Shown: positions 36,826 to 45,906 of the stretch, in pieces
Layout: each line of letters begins with the position of its first letter
How positions within the stretch are numbered: the first letter of the stretch is position 1
Origin: Candidatus Goldiibacteriota bacterium
Lineage (GTDB): Bacteria > Oederibacteriota > PGYV01 > DSYL01
NCBI GenBank assembly: GCA_018000835.1
Contig: JAGNJD010000004.1
Coordinates: 1 to 64,000, forward strand
Length of the DNA: 64,000 nt
Direction of reading: 5' to 3'
Translations under genes and position numbers: made by a program
Notes under the pieces: model-generated
The model's input: only the letters and a program-made list of their open reading frames with translations
Databases searched by the model: none
What the model was told of the DNA's origin: nothing

Positions 36826-37363
36826 GAATTAAAAGTGGACACCTCTTTTAGCCGTATAATTAAGGCAAAAAGGAGGTGTCTTATGGCACAACTGCACAAG
36901 AAGTTCACGGAAGAGCAGGTGAAAGATCTTTTAACCCGGTATTCCAAAGGAGAGATTGAAAGAAAATATTTACAAGAAATAATGGGTATTGGAAAATCAA
37001 GATTCTTTGCATTGGTAAAGGAATACAGGAAAAATCCAGAACATTTTTCAATACAGTATGAAAGGACAGACAGAACACGACAGATTTATCTGAAAATTGA
37101 AAAAAACATCCTAAAAGAATTAACAGAAGAGAAAAAACTGATAGACAATAATGATATGCCAATCAAAAACTATAACTACAGTTATATAAGGGATATATTG
37201 CACGTTGCAGAAAGCAAAAGAAGGATATGCATCACTGTGAAACACAAAAATAATGCAAGATAAAAGGTGTTTACGCGTAAAAATAAACTAAAATTTAATA
37301 GAAGCATGCAGACAATTTATTAAGAAAAAATGCAACAATCCTTTTATTTAATTAACCGGGCAG
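36826..37363 (+). mobile_element. Internally deleted insertion sequence remnant
   Basis: The left side AAAAGTGGACACCTCTTTTAG precedes a transposase start; the right side has AGGTGTTTACGCGT, AGAAGCATGCAGACAATTTATTAAG and ends ...AACAATCC...TTAACCGGGCAG. The right side matches, in order, sequences at 53600-53710 and, in part, at 47440-47529 and 23930-23978. Left inverted repeat could not be identified. The boundaries are therefore approximate. Confidence 0.6.
36883..37263 (+). pseudogene. Truncated IS transposase, N-terminal HTH part only
   Basis: 126 residues from ATG 36883, which has a strong AAAAGGAGGTGTCTT site; a start 16 codons earlier lacks one. The N-terminal half is a helix-turn-helix DNA-binding region (KGEIERKYLQEIMGIGKSRF) followed by a basic linker (YERTDRTRQIYLKIEKN). 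The DDE/integrase catalytic core expected after residue 110 is absent; instead the frame continues into a short tail KRRICITVKHKNNAR. An almost identical tail (RRRICITVRHKK) is readable at 47449-47490, so the tail belongs to the element family. I infer an internal deletion. It is one of only two plus-strand protein frames I accept here. Confidence 0.7.
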
Positions 37364-37473
37364 TAATATGTTCCACCAAAAAAGAAGTGATTGAAATTCT
37401 GATGATTAAAAATTTTTATTATATATAATTTGCAGTAAAGCAATGTTTTAATATTAACTTTATATTACATAAG

Positions 37474-38601
37474 TTATTTATATATTTGTGTCCATTCATT
37501 TCTGTTCATAGTATTCCCTGTCCCCAACTCACCTTCATAATTATTTCCAGCCACCCATAATGTCCCATCCGTCTTTAATATCAAACTATGACTCCAGCCT
37601 GCTGACATAGATTTCACACCTGTTAATACCTGCGTCCATGTGTTTTTATCTGCATTATCTTCTGTCCCCAACTGACCGAAATAATTATCTCCTGTTGCCC
37701 ATAACGTCCCATCCGTCTTTAACGCAAAACTATTATAATAGCCAGCTGATACAAACTGCACGTCTGTTAATACCTGCGTCCATGTGTTTTTATCTGCATT
37801 ATCCCCTGCCCCTAACTGACCGTAATAATTATCTCCTGTTGCCCATAACGTCCCATCCGTCTTTAACGCGAAACTATGATATCCACCAGCTGATACAGAT
37901 TGCACACCTGTTAATACCTGCGTCCACGTGTTTTTATCTGCATTATTTCCTGTCCCCAACTGACCATCATAATTATCTCCTGTTGCAAATAATGTCCCGT
38001 CCGCTTTTAGCGCTAAACTATGATATCCACCGGCTGATACAGATTGCATACCAGTTAATACCTGCGTCCATATGTTTTTATTCACATTATCTCCTGTCCC
38101 TAACTCACCATCATAATTATATCCAGACACCCATAATGTCCCATCCGTCTTTAGTGCTAAACTATGAGAAGAGCCTGCTGATACAAACTGCACACCTGTT
38201 AATACCTGCCTCAACGTATATTTTCGTGTATTATTTCCTGTCCCTAATTCTCCTTCATAATTATTTCCAGCCCCCCATAATGTCCCATCCGTCTTTAATA
38301 TCAAACTATGACTCCTGCCTGCTGACATAGATTTCACACCTGTTAATACCTGCGTCCATGTGTTTTTATTTACATTATCTCCTGTCCCTAACTGACCATC
38401 ATAATTATATCCTGTTGCAAATAATGTTCCATCTGCCTTCAGTGCTAAACTATAACTTTTGCCTGCTGATACAGAACTCACGATAAAAGGTGCTGGTATA
38501 TACACGGCCTCATTTGGTGCTGTTGTTGTATCTTTTTTCGTGCATGAAAAAATTCCAAAACAAATAAAAATCCCTATCATAATTCCTGTCGTCCTTTTCA
38601 T
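37474..38601 (-). CDS. RCC1-repeat lipoprotein, copy 1 of 3
   Basis: 375 residues. A lipoprotein signal peptide with lipobox (GIFICFGIFSC, Cys20) is followed by a short TTTAPNEAVYIPAP spacer and seven RCC1 repeats of about 48 residues, each with an SAGxxHSLALKxDGTL strand and a GxNYxGQLGTGDN turn, ending RNEWTQIYK. Seven repeats are what an RCC1 seven-bladed propeller needs. The protein should be a lipid-anchored, extracytoplasmic propeller; ligand unknown. Nearly identical genes follow upstream at 38677 and 39883. The last repeat here resembles repeat 2 (NNYEGELGTGN), unlike the last repeat in the other copies. AAAGGAGAAAAAATG is the start context. Confidence 0.9.
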   Translation of the reverse strand: MKRTTGIMIGIFICFGIFSCTKKDTTTAPNEAVYIPAPFIVSSVSAGKSYSLALKADGTLFATGYNYDGQLGTGDNVNKNTWTQVLTGVKSMSAGRSHSLILKTDGTLWGAGNNYEGELGTGNNTRKYTLRQVLTGVQFVSAGSSHSLALKTDGTLWVSGYNYDGELGTGDNVNKNIWTQVLTGMQSVSAGGYHSLALKADGTLFATGDNYDGQLGTGNNADKNTWTQVLTGVQSVSAGGYHSFALKTDGTLWATGDNYYGQLGAGDNADKNTWTQVLTDVQFVSAGYYNSFALKTDGTLWATGDNYFGQLGTEDNADKNTWTQVLTGVKSMSAGWSHSLILKTDGTLWVAGNNYEGELGTGNTMNRNEWTQIYK

Positions 38602-38676
38602 TTTTTCTCCTTTTTTACTATTTTATTTAACTTTGACTATGCCTTACTTTATTAAATTAACTTTATATTACACAGG

Positions 38677-39807
38677 TTATTTATATATTTGTGTCCACTC
38701 ATTTCTATACATAGTATCTCCTGTCCCTAACTGACTAGATTCATTATCCCCCGTTACCCATAATGTCCCATCCGTCTTTATCGCAAAACTATTATAATAG
38801 CCAGCTGATACAAACTGCACGTCTGTTAATACCTGCGTCCATGTGTTTTTATCTACATTATCTCCTGTCCCCAACTGACCGTAATAATTATCTCCTGTTG
38901 CCCATAACGTCCCATCCGTCTTTAACGCTAAACTATGATAATAGCCGGCTGATACAGACTGCACACCTGTTAATACCTGTGTCCATATGTTTTTATTTAC
39001 ATTATCCCCTGTCCCTAACTGACCATTATAATTATATCCCGTTACCCATAATGTCCCATCCGTCTTTAATGCTAAACTATGATAATAGCCGGCTGATACA
39101 GACTGCACACCTGTTAATACCGGCGTCCATGTGTTTTTATCTGCATTACCTCCTGTCCCTAACTGACCATTATAATTATTCCCTGTTGCAAATAATGTCC
39201 CATCCGTCTTTAACGCTAAACTATGACTTCCGCCTGCTGATACAGATTGCACACCTGTTAATACCGGTGTCCATATGTTTTTATTTACATTATCCCCTGT
39301 CCCTAACTGACCATTATAATTATATCCTGTTACAAATAATGTCCCATTCATCTTTATTAGTACTAAACTATGACTTCCACCTGCTGACATAGATTTCACA
39401 TCCGTTAATACCTGTCTCAATGTATATTTTTGTGTATTATTTCCTGTCCCTAATTCTCCTTCATAATTATTTCCAGCCCCCCATAATGTCCCATCCGTCT
39501 TTAATACCAAACTATAACTCCAGCCTGCTGACATAGATTTCACACCTGTTAATACCTGCGTCCATGTGTTTTTGTCTGCATTATCCCCTGTCATTAACTG
39601 GCCATAATAATTATTTCCTGTTACCCATAACGTCCCATCCGATTTCAGTGCTAAACTATGGTATCCACCTGCTGATACAGAACTCACGATAAAAGGTGCT
39701 GGTATATACACGGCCTCATTTGGTGCTGTTGTTGTATCTTTTTTCGTACATGAAAAAATTCCAAAACAAATAAAAATCCCTATTATAATTCCTGTCGCCC
39801 TTTTCAT
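38677..39807 (-). CDS. RCC1-repeat lipoprotein, copy 2 of 3
   Basis: 376 residues, same architecture as its neighbours: lipobox Cys20, TTTAPNEAV spacer and seven RCC1 repeats. The extra residue comes from repeat 3, which reads SLVLIKMNGTLFVTG instead of SLxLKTDGTLxxTG, so an Ile-Lys-Met-Asn replaces Lys-Thr-Asp. Repeats 4 and 5 carry TPV rather than TQV before the strand. The variable positions sit mainly in the GxNYxGQ turn, which in RCC1 propellers faces one rim. It is a surface lipoprotein of unknown ligand. Its terminal repeat (GDNESSQLGTGDTMYRNEWTQ) matches copy 3, not copy 1. Confidence 0.9.
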   Translation of the reverse strand: MKRATGIIIGIFICFGIFSCTKKDTTTAPNEAVYIPAPFIVSSVSAGGYHSLALKSDGTLWVTGNNYYGQLMTGDNADKNTWTQVLTGVKSMSAGWSYSLVLKTDGTLWGAGNNYEGELGTGNNTQKYTLRQVLTDVKSMSAGGSHSLVLIKMNGTLFVTGYNYNGQLGTGDNVNKNIWTPVLTGVQSVSAGGSHSLALKTDGTLFATGNNYNGQLGTGGNADKNTWTPVLTGVQSVSAGYYHSLALKTDGTLWVTGYNYNGQLGTGDNVNKNIWTQVLTGVQSVSAGYYHSLALKTDGTLWATGDNYYGQLGTGDNVDKNTWTQVLTDVQFVSAGYYNSFAIKTDGTLWVTGDNESSQLGTGDTMYRNEWTQIYK

Positions 39808-39882
39808 TTTTTCTCCTTTTTTACTATTTTATTGAACTTTAACTCTGCCTTACTTTATTAAATTAACTTTATATTACACAGG

Positions 39883-41010
39883 TTATTTATATATTTGTGT
39901 CCATTCATTTCTATACATAGTATCTCCTGTCCCTAATTGACTATATTCATTATCTCCCGTTACCCATAATGTCCCATCCGTCTTTAGTGCTAAACTATGA
40001 TAATAGCCTGCTGATACAAACTGCACGTCTGTTAATACCTGCGTCCATGTGTTTTTATTCACATTATCCCCTGCCCCTAACTGACCGTAATAATTATCTC
40101 CTGTTACCCATAATGTCCCATCCGTCTTTAACACTAAACTATGATAATAGCCGGCTGATACAAACTGCACGTCTGTTAATACCTGCGTCCATGTGTTTTT
40201 ATTTACATTATTCCCTGTCCCTAACTGACCATCATAATTATATCCTGTTGCTAATAATGTCCCATCTGCCTTTAGCACAAAACTATGATATCCACCAGCT
40301 GATACAGATTGCACATCTGTTAATACCTGCGTCCATGTGTTTTTATTTAAGTTATTTCCTGTCCCCAACTGACCATCATAATTATATCCTGTTGCTAATA
40401 ATGTCCCGTCCGCTTTTAGCGCTAAACTATGATATCCACCAGCTGATATAGATTGCACATCTGTTAATACCTGCGTCCATGTGTTTTTATCTACATTATC
40501 TCCTGTCCCTAACTCACCATATTCATTATCTCCCGTTACCCATAATGTCCCATCCGTCTTTAATATCAAACTATGACTCCTGCCTGCTGACATAGATTTC
40601 ACACCTGTTAATACCTGCCTCAACGTATATTTTCGTGCATTATTTCCTGTCCCTAATTCTCCTTCATAATTATTTCCAGCCCCCCATAATGTCCCATCCG
40701 TCTTTAATACCAAACTATAACTCCAGCCTGCTGACATAGATTTCACACCTGTTAATACCTGCGTCCATGTGTTTTTGTCTGCATTATCCCCTGTCCCTAA
40801 CTGACCATCATAATTATATCCTGTTGCTAATAATGTTCCATCTGCCTTCAGTGCTAAACTATGGTATCCACCTGCTGATACAGAACTCACGATAAAAGGT
40901 GCTGGTATATACACGGCCTCATTGGGTGCTGTTGTTGTATCTTTTTTCGTGCATGAAAAAATTCCAAAACAAATAAAAATCCCTATTATAATTCCTATCG
41001 CCCTTTTCAT
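39883..41010 (-). CDS. RCC1-repeat lipoprotein, copy 3 of 3
   Basis: 375 residues and the first of the tandem set in the direction of transcription. Signal peptide with lipobox FGIFSC, spacer TTTAPNEAV, and seven RCC1 repeats. Repeats 4 to 6 are nearly identical to one another (SLALKADGTLLATGYNYDGQ recurs), showing homogenisation within the gene. It shares the phrase KYTLRQVLTGVKSMSAG in repeat 2-3 with copies 1 and 2. Its upstream spacer differs from the ones between copies, so the promoter for the whole set may be here, between 41011 and 41079. A glycosyltransferase gene lies immediately upstream on the same strand. Confidence 0.9.
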   Translation of the reverse strand: MKRAIGIIIGIFICFGIFSCTKKDTTTAPNEAVYIPAPFIVSSVSAGGYHSLALKADGTLLATGYNYDGQLGTGDNADKNTWTQVLTGVKSMSAGWSYSLVLKTDGTLWGAGNNYEGELGTGNNARKYTLRQVLTGVKSMSAGRSHSLILKTDGTLWVTGDNEYGELGTGDNVDKNTWTQVLTDVQSISAGGYHSLALKADGTLLATGYNYDGQLGTGNNLNKNTWTQVLTDVQSVSAGGYHSFVLKADGTLLATGYNYDGQLGTGNNVNKNTWTQVLTDVQFVSAGYYHSLVLKTDGTLWVTGDNYYGQLGAGDNVNKNTWTQVLTDVQFVSAGYYHSLALKTDGTLWVTGDNEYSQLGTGDTMYRNEWTQIYK

Positions 41011-41079
41011 TTTTTCTCCTTTTATTTTATTATTTTACGATTTTGATCTGATCCCGGAAATGATTATATTATTTATCTA

Positions 41080-42129
41080 TTAAATTGTCAAAATGTATTT
41101 TTGCATTTCTTTCGTTATTTCATCCCAGTAAAATCTTTTCAAATCAATATTTTTTATTTTTTCCATTAATTCCGTGATATTGTTTTTAGCAAACAAAATT
41201 TTGTCGCATAAATCATCCCTGTCCGGTTCTGCCATAAAACCATCTCCTCCTGCATTGTCATACTGTATTTCCCCTGCTTTTGTCATTTTGCATTTTACCA
41301 GCAGCGAATTTTGTTCGTTTAAAAAGTCGCAATGTCCGCCCCAGTTGGTTGCAATAACAGGGATGCCGCAGGCAATTGCCTCAAGGTAAATCATTCCAAA
41401 ACCCTCGGCACGCGAAGGCAGCACAAAACAATCGGCATTACGCATAAGTTCTGCCATCTGTCCCTCGTCGTATTCTTCCGTTATTATTTTTATGTTTTTA
41501 GACATGGGTATTTTGCTTAAATCCACGTCATACTTTGATTTACCGGGTTTGTATGGAAATTTTATCATAAGTTCCACGTCACTTTTACTGCCAAACGTTT
41601 TTACAAAACTTTCAGCCAATACGTCTATGCCTTTTCTTTTCTGCGGCATGCATATAGACAAGAACGTAAATTTCGGGTTATTTTTACGTTCGTCTTTTTT
41701 ATAAAATATTTTTGGATTAATTCCGTATGGAACTATTTTTATCAAATCACTTCGGACGCCCGATTCAGTAAAAATTTTCCGGTTAAATTGTCCGGGTAAA
41801 AATAAAACGTCGAGACGTTCGTTTATTCTTTTTACCCATTTTTCCGGAACTTTTGTAGTTTCATAGGTAAGCATGCCTATTTTCCGTTTCGTCGTTATCA
41901 ATTTATAGTTTTCCGGGTATTCAAAAGTAAGGGTTTTGTCATGAATAAATTTTTTCTGAAGATTAAATTTTTCAGGCAGTTTAAAATCAGGATTATACAG
42001 GAATCCCCTGCGTTCATAAACGCACACGTCAACCCCGGAATTGATGAATGAATTTATTATTTCCCTGCCGATTTTTGCCCATGAAACAGGGGAACGAAGC
42101 ATGCCGAAATAATTAATGCCGTCTGCCAT
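41080..42129 (-). CDS. Glycosyltransferase family 4-type enzyme
   Basis: 349 residues of GT-B fold. The C-terminal half has the nucleotide-sugar site: FLSICMPQKRKGIDVLAES, then LMRNADCFVLPSRAEGFGMI with the E-x7-E pattern (EGFGMIYLE), and IPVIATNWGG. The N-terminal half (YFGMLRSPVSWAKIGREII) resembles GT4 members that act on glycans in cell-envelope or protein glycosylation. Cytoplasmic or inner-membrane associated. Donor and acceptor cannot be read from the sequence. It lies between ribBA and the RCC1 set, with only a weak ribosome site (GGCGGATAAGC). It may glycosylate surface polysaccharide; a link to the lipoproteins is speculation. Confidence 0.82.
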   Translation of the reverse strand: MADGINYFGMLRSPVSWAKIGREIINSFINSGVDVCVYERRGFLYNPDFKLPEKFNLQKKFIHDKTLTFEYPENYKLITTKRKIGMLTYETTKVPEKWVKRINERLDVLFLPGQFNRKIFTESGVRSDLIKIVPYGINPKIFYKKDERKNNPKFTFLSICMPQKRKGIDVLAESFVKTFGSKSDVELMIKFPYKPGKSKYDVDLSKIPMSKNIKIITEEYDEGQMAELMRNADCFVLPSRAEGFGMIYLEAIACGIPVIATNWGGHCDFLNEQNSLLVKCKMTKAGEIQYDNAGGDGFMAEPDRDDLCDKILFAKNNITELMEKIKNIDLKRFYWDEITKEMQKYILTI

Positions 42130-42211
42130 TGCTTATCCGCCATTTACAATCATAAAATTTCTTCCCTGAAAATTACGCAGGAAGTTAAATTTTCCGCAGG
42201 GGAACAAAAAA

Positions 42212-43432
42212 TCAGATGTGAAGTATGTGTCCAAATTTTTCCTTTTTCGTCTGCAGATATTTTTTGTTCATTTCGTTCGGGGGAATTTCAATGGGGACTC
42301 TTTCTACTACTTCCAGTCCATATCCGCTCAGGCCTACTATTTTTTTTGGATTGTTCGTCATGAGACGCATTTTCCTGACGCCGAGGTCGTATAATATCTG
42401 GGCGCCTATCCCATAATCACGCAGGTCGTCAGGGAAGCCGAGTGCCCTGTTTGCCTCAACGGTATCAAGTGAATGCTCATATTGTAATTTATATGCCTTT
42501 ATTTTATTTGTAAGACCTATTCCCCTGCCTTCCTGCCTCATGTATAGCAAAACGCCTTTTTTTTCTTTTTCTATCATGGATAAAGCAACGTGCAGCTGCT
42601 CTCCGCAATCGCATCTTAAGGAACCAAATACGTCACCGGTCAGGCATTCAGAATGAACACGCGTTAAAACAGGTTCGTCGCTGTTTATGATTCCCTTTAC
42701 GAGGGCAAGATGAACTTTACCCTCGCACTTATCCGAGTAAAGGGATAATTCAAACTCGCCGTATTTTGTAGGCAGGATGATTTTCTCCTGTTTTTCTATC
42801 AGGATTTCATTTTTTCTTCTGTATTGTATCAACGATGCTATTGTGATAATTTTTAAATTATATTTTTTTGCAAATTCAACGAGTTGCGGCATACGTGCCA
42901 TCGTGCCGTCTTCATTTAATATCTCACATATAACGCCTGCGTTTACCCCGTCCCCGCAGCCGGCGAGCCGGGCAAGGTCAACCGCTGCCTCTGTATGACC
43001 TGCACGCTCCAGAACGCAACCGGTTCTTGCTATCAGCGGAAAAATATGCCCGGGTTTTATGAAATCATCCGGTTTTGCGTCTTTTGACACTGCTTTTTTT
43101 ATAGTAAGTGCCCTGTCTGCTGCTGATATTCCGGTGGTTATGCCGTAACGTGCATCAATTGATACCGTAAAAGCAGTCCTGCGTTTATCCTGGTTTTCCG
43201 ATACCATTGGTCCAAGTCCGAGTTTTTTTATCTGCGATTCTTCCATTGCAAGACAGATTAAGCCGCTGCCTTCCTTTGCCATAAAAGTTATTATTCCCGG
43301 AGTTATTTTATCTGCGAGACATATCAGGTCGCCTTCGTTTTCCCTGTCCTCATCATCCACGACTATTATCATTTTACCCTGTTTTAAATCATCCAATGCT
43401 TCTTCTATTGTATTTAATTTGAATTCTTCCAT
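42212..43432 (-). CDS. ribBA: Bifunctional 3,4-dihydroxy-2-butanone 4-phosphate synthase / GTP cyclohydrolase II
   Basis: 406 residues. RibB part (about 1-205): [46 protein letters not shown]. RibA part (about 210-406): [20 protein letters not shown] with the three zinc cysteines, [13 protein letters not shown] and [10 protein letters not shown]. Catalyses both entry reactions of riboflavin synthesis, from ribulose 5-phosphate and from GTP. CCGGAGAAAAATT precedes the ATG. It follows a DUF327 gene in the rib cluster; ribH, the lumazine synthase gene often found after ribBA, is not here. Confidence 0.96.
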   Translation of the reverse strand: MEEFKLNTIEEALDDLKQGKMIIVVDDEDRENEGDLICLADKITPGIITFMAKEGSGLICLAMEESQIKKLGLGPMVSENQDKRRTAFTVSIDARYGITTGISAADRALTIKKAVSKDAKPDDFIKPGHIFPLIARTGCVLERAGHTEAAVDLARLAGCGDGVNAGVICEILNEDGTMARMPQLVEFAKKYNLKIITIASLIQYRRKNEILIEKQEKIILPTKYGEFELSLYSDKCEGKVHLALVKGIINSDEPVLTRVHSECLTGDVFGSLRCDCGEQLHVALSMIEKEKKGVLLYMRQEGRGIGLTNKIKAYKLQYEHSLDTVEANRALGFPDDLRDYGIGAQILYDLGVRKMRLMTNNPKKIVGLSGYGLEVVERVPIEIPPNEMNKKYLQTKKEKFGHILHI

Positions 43433-43520
43433 AATTTTTCTCCGGTAAATTTTTACGGATTCTAAAAATCACTGAAATCAAAAATACTTTTCATTTTTAA
43501 TCAATTGCCCATCCGGCATT

Positions 43521-44006
43521 TTACGAATACATGTCAACGAGCAGCCCTTTTATTTTTTCAATGGTTGCAAGGAACTGCAACGTTTCTGATTGTTTATTGA
43601 GAACCTGCTTTGTCAGTTCTTCAAGATGAGCATCAACCTGCTCAACCAGATAATATATTTTTTTCCTTTTTATCATGATTTTGGAACTATCCGAAACCTT
43701 AACCATATATATTTTTTTTACAACCTGGTCTATAAATGATTTTATGAGATCTTTATATTTTTCCAGTTCTTCAAACGTCCTGTGTCTTTCAAGTATTTTT
43801 GCCTGGTCGTCTATGTCTTTTATTAACTCATCAAACGTTTTTCTTATCTCTTCTTCGGTTACTTCATCCAGATTTTTCATAAAATTTGGCTGATTAACCA
43901 TGTCACGTGAAACATGTGTTGCACGATTTTTTCCGGTTGACCTTTTTGTCTTTCCAATTTGTGCCTTATTATCTCCAAACTGTCCGGATGTTTCAGGTAT
44001 TCTCAT
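43521..44006 (-). CDS. DUF327 (YaaR-like) protein
   Basis: 161 residues, cytoplasmic and helical. After a basic, Ser/Thr-rich disordered N-terminus (about 35 residues) comes the DUF327 pattern: EEIRKTFDELIKDIDDQAKIL, TFEELEKYKDLIKSFIDQVV and SKIMIKRKKIYYLVEQVDAHLEEL, ending in a helix FLATIEKIKGLLVDMY. YaaR-like proteins are conserved in Firmicutes and spirochaetes, function unknown. Here the gene sits between ribE and ribBA, 17 bp after ribE and with a GATGAGGATAAG site, so it is in the riboflavin transcript. Whether this reflects function is open. Confidence 0.8.
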   Translation of the reverse strand: MRIPETSGQFGDNKAQIGKTKRSTGKNRATHVSRDMVNQPNFMKNLDEVTEEEIRKTFDELIKDIDDQAKILERHRTFEELEKYKDLIKSFIDQVVKKIYMVKVSDSSKIMIKRKKIYYLVEQVDAHLEELTKQVLNKQSETLQFLATIEKIKGLLVDMYS

Positions 44007-44022
44007 ATTCTTATCCTCATCT

Positions 44023-44628
44023 TTAAAATTTTTTATCTCCCTTATTTAACATCTTTTCAACGTATTTGCTTATTATATCAAATTCCAGATTGACTTTGTC
44101 TGTTTTTTTATATTCACCAACAGTCGTTACGTTTATAGTTTCAGGAATTACCGATACGTCAAATAAATTGTTTCTTACGTTAAACGCAGTTAAACTAATG
44201 CCGTCAACTGCTATTGAACCCTTTTCTACAACGTATCTGTAAAATTTTTCCGGAAATTTTATGCTTAAAATTGTATCTCCTGCTTCTTTTTTTAAACAGT
44301 TTACCTCGCCGGTTGTATCCACGTGCCCCTGGACAATGTGTCCGTTTAAAAAGCCGTCAGCCGTGACCGGCAATTCTATATTAACATTTTTACCGTAATT
44401 AACATATTTAAAAGTGGTTTTATCAATCGTTTCTTTTGAAACGTCAAAGGAAAAAATCCTGACGCCGCTGAAAGACGTGACCGTAAGGCAGACGCCGTTT
44501 ATGGCAATTGACATACCCTTATGAACGTTTTTTATTTCTTTCTCGGAAAAAATTTCAATATTTTTCCCTTTATTCATCGTTTTTATTTTTCTTATTCTGC
44601 CTCTGCTGTAAATTATTCCGGTAAACAT
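44023..44628 (-). CDS. ribE: Riboflavin synthase alpha chain
   Basis: 201 residues. Two lumazine-binding (Nudix-unrelated beta-barrel) repeats: MFTGIIYSRGRIRK with INGVCLTVTSF, and GHIVQGHVDTTGEV with VDGISLTAFNV. Dismutates two dimethyl-ribityllumazine molecules to riboflavin as a trimer. The ATG directly follows the ribD stop with one base between, giving translational coupling in place of an evident ribosome site. The name ribC is used in some species. Confidence 0.95.
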   Translation of the reverse strand: MFTGIIYSRGRIRKIKTMNKGKNIEIFSEKEIKNVHKGMSIAINGVCLTVTSFSGVRIFSFDVSKETIDKTTFKYVNYGKNVNIELPVTADGFLNGHIVQGHVDTTGEVNCLKKEAGDTILSIKFPEKFYRYVVEKGSIAVDGISLTAFNVRNNLFDVSVIPETINVTTVGEYKKTDKVNLEFDIISKYVEKMLNKGDKKF

Positions 44629-44629
44629 T

Positions 44630-45724
44630 TTATTTATATACGACCTTTCCTTTTATCAAAACGTCTTCATTTATTTTTTCCATGGAAACGTTTTTTAAAC
44701 TAAAAACCCTGCTCATCTCACTGAAACCCATTTTGCCAAAATAATGAATTCCGTCTGATCCGATTATTTTCGGTGCTATATACATCCATGCCTCATCTAC
44801 AAACCGTTTACATAAAAAAGAAGTAGTAACCGCAGAACCACCTTCTATAATCACGCTCATTATTCCGAGTTCAAAAAGTTTTTTCATGATAAAATCTTCC
44901 GACAATCTGCCTTTTGCTGCCGGACACTGAATGATTACAGCCCCCTTTTTTTCAAGCATTTCCTTTTTATTTTTACCGATTTTATTGTTAAATATGAATA
45001 CTTCGCCGGGCATCGCATACTTAAAAACGTTTGCATTTATGGGTGTCCTGCCGGCTGCGTCAAGAATAACTTTTTTTATTCTTTTTTCCCTGTCTATTCT
45101 GCAATCAAGATGCGGATTGTCTATTAATATTGTATTTATGCCCACGAGTATGGCATCGCAAAATTTACGCAGAAACTGGGAATGTTCCCTTGCTTTTTCT
45201 GACGTTATCCATTTTGATTTCTTATTTTTTAAGGCAATTTTGCCGTCCATTGAAAGTCCGGCTTTTATTATTACGTAAGGAAGTTTTTTCCTCATGTTTT
45301 TTATGAACACCCTGTTCAATTCTTCTGCTTCTTTTTTTAAAATTCCTTCCGTAACGGAAAGTCCTTCACTTTTCAATTTTTCAAATCCTTTCCCGTTTAC
45401 TTCCGGATTTGGGTCTTTCATTGACGCGACTACTTTTTTTATGCCGGATTTTATAATCTCATCAACGCATGGCGGTGTTTTTTTGTTCACATGAACGCAG
45501 GGTTCCAGATTTACGTATAAAACAGCACCTTTTGAATTTTTACCTGCTTTTTTTATTGCTTCTGCTTCTGCATGCGGCGCGCCTGATTTTTTATGATAGC
45601 CCGTTGCTATTATTTTACCGTTTTTTACTATCACACAACCAACCATGGGGTTGGGTGAAGTATGTCCCGTTGCTTTTGATGCAAGGTAAATTGTCTGTTT
45701 TATGTATTTTTCGTCCTTATTCAT
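44630..45724 (-). CDS. ribD: Bifunctional riboflavin deaminase-reductase
   Basis: 364 residues from ATG 45724, seven bases after CCGGAGG; an 11-codon longer frame is not conserved. Deaminase part (about 1-145): GHTSPNPMVGCVIVK, GAPHAEAEAI and the zinc-binding NLEPCVHVNKKTPPCVDEI. Reductase part (about 146-364): YVIIKAGLSMDGKIAL, DAILVGINTILIDNPHL and the NADPH-side VIIEGGSAVTTSFL. Performs the second and third steps of riboflavin synthesis. First gene of the rib cluster. Its promoter puts transcription start about 17 nt before the ATG, so no FMN riboswitch fits in the leader. Confidence 0.96.
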   Translation of the reverse strand: MNKDEKYIKQTIYLASKATGHTSPNPMVGCVIVKNGKIIATGYHKKSGAPHAEAEAIKKAGKNSKGAVLYVNLEPCVHVNKKTPPCVDEIIKSGIKKVVASMKDPNPEVNGKGFEKLKSEGLSVTEGILKKEAEELNRVFIKNMRKKLPYVIIKAGLSMDGKIALKNKKSKWITSEKAREHSQFLRKFCDAILVGINTILIDNPHLDCRIDREKRIKKVILDAAGRTPINANVFKYAMPGEVFIFNNKIGKNKKEMLEKKGAVIIQCPAAKGRLSEDFIMKKLFELGIMSVIIEGGSAVTTSFLCKRFVDEAWMYIAPKIIGSDGIHYFGKMGFSEMSRVFSLKNVSMEKINEDVLIKGKVVYK

Positions 45725-45747
45725 CTTTTTCCTCCGGTATAAAAACA

Positions 45748-45776
45748 AATATAACATAAATATGTTTTTTTGACAA
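45748..45776 (-). promoter_or_regulatory. Candidate sigma70-type promoter of ribD
   Basis: On the minus strand TTGTCA (45771-45776) and TATATT (45748-45753) are separated by exactly 17 bp, and the ribD site CCGGAGG follows within 20 nt. The leader would be too short for a riboswitch. Confidence 0.6.
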
Positions 45777-45906
45777 GGACAGGCTGATATCCTTTAAAAC
45801 GCAATAGAATAATTAAAAAAGACTGGGAATGAGGAAAGACATGGCAGACACATAAAAAGGCTGAAAATAATGAATAAAGAGGGGCCAGGGGAGATTTTAT
45901 TCTTTC

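Larger units (their letters stand above)
37474..41010 (-). repeat. Tandem triplication of a 1.2-kb unit (RCC1 lipoprotein gene plus intergenic spacer)
   Basis: Starts at 38601, 39807 and 41010 give periods of 1206 and 1203 bp. The approximately 75-bp spacers (ATTAAATTAACTTTATATTA, CAGGTTATTTATATATTTGTG) are also conserved. Within each unit a roughly 150-bp subrepeat recurs seven times, marked on the plus strand by ACGTCCCATCCGTCTTTAA-like boxes. Confidence 0.92.

Noticed and set aside
37638-40451. Plus-strand frames of up to 230 codons and regularly spaced 15-bp boxes across the RCC1 genes; considered CRISPR-like or tandem genes
   Set aside because: Spacing of about 150 bp, divergence of boxes and the clear minus-strand RCC1 coding explain the regularity. 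There are no unique spacers or cas genes.
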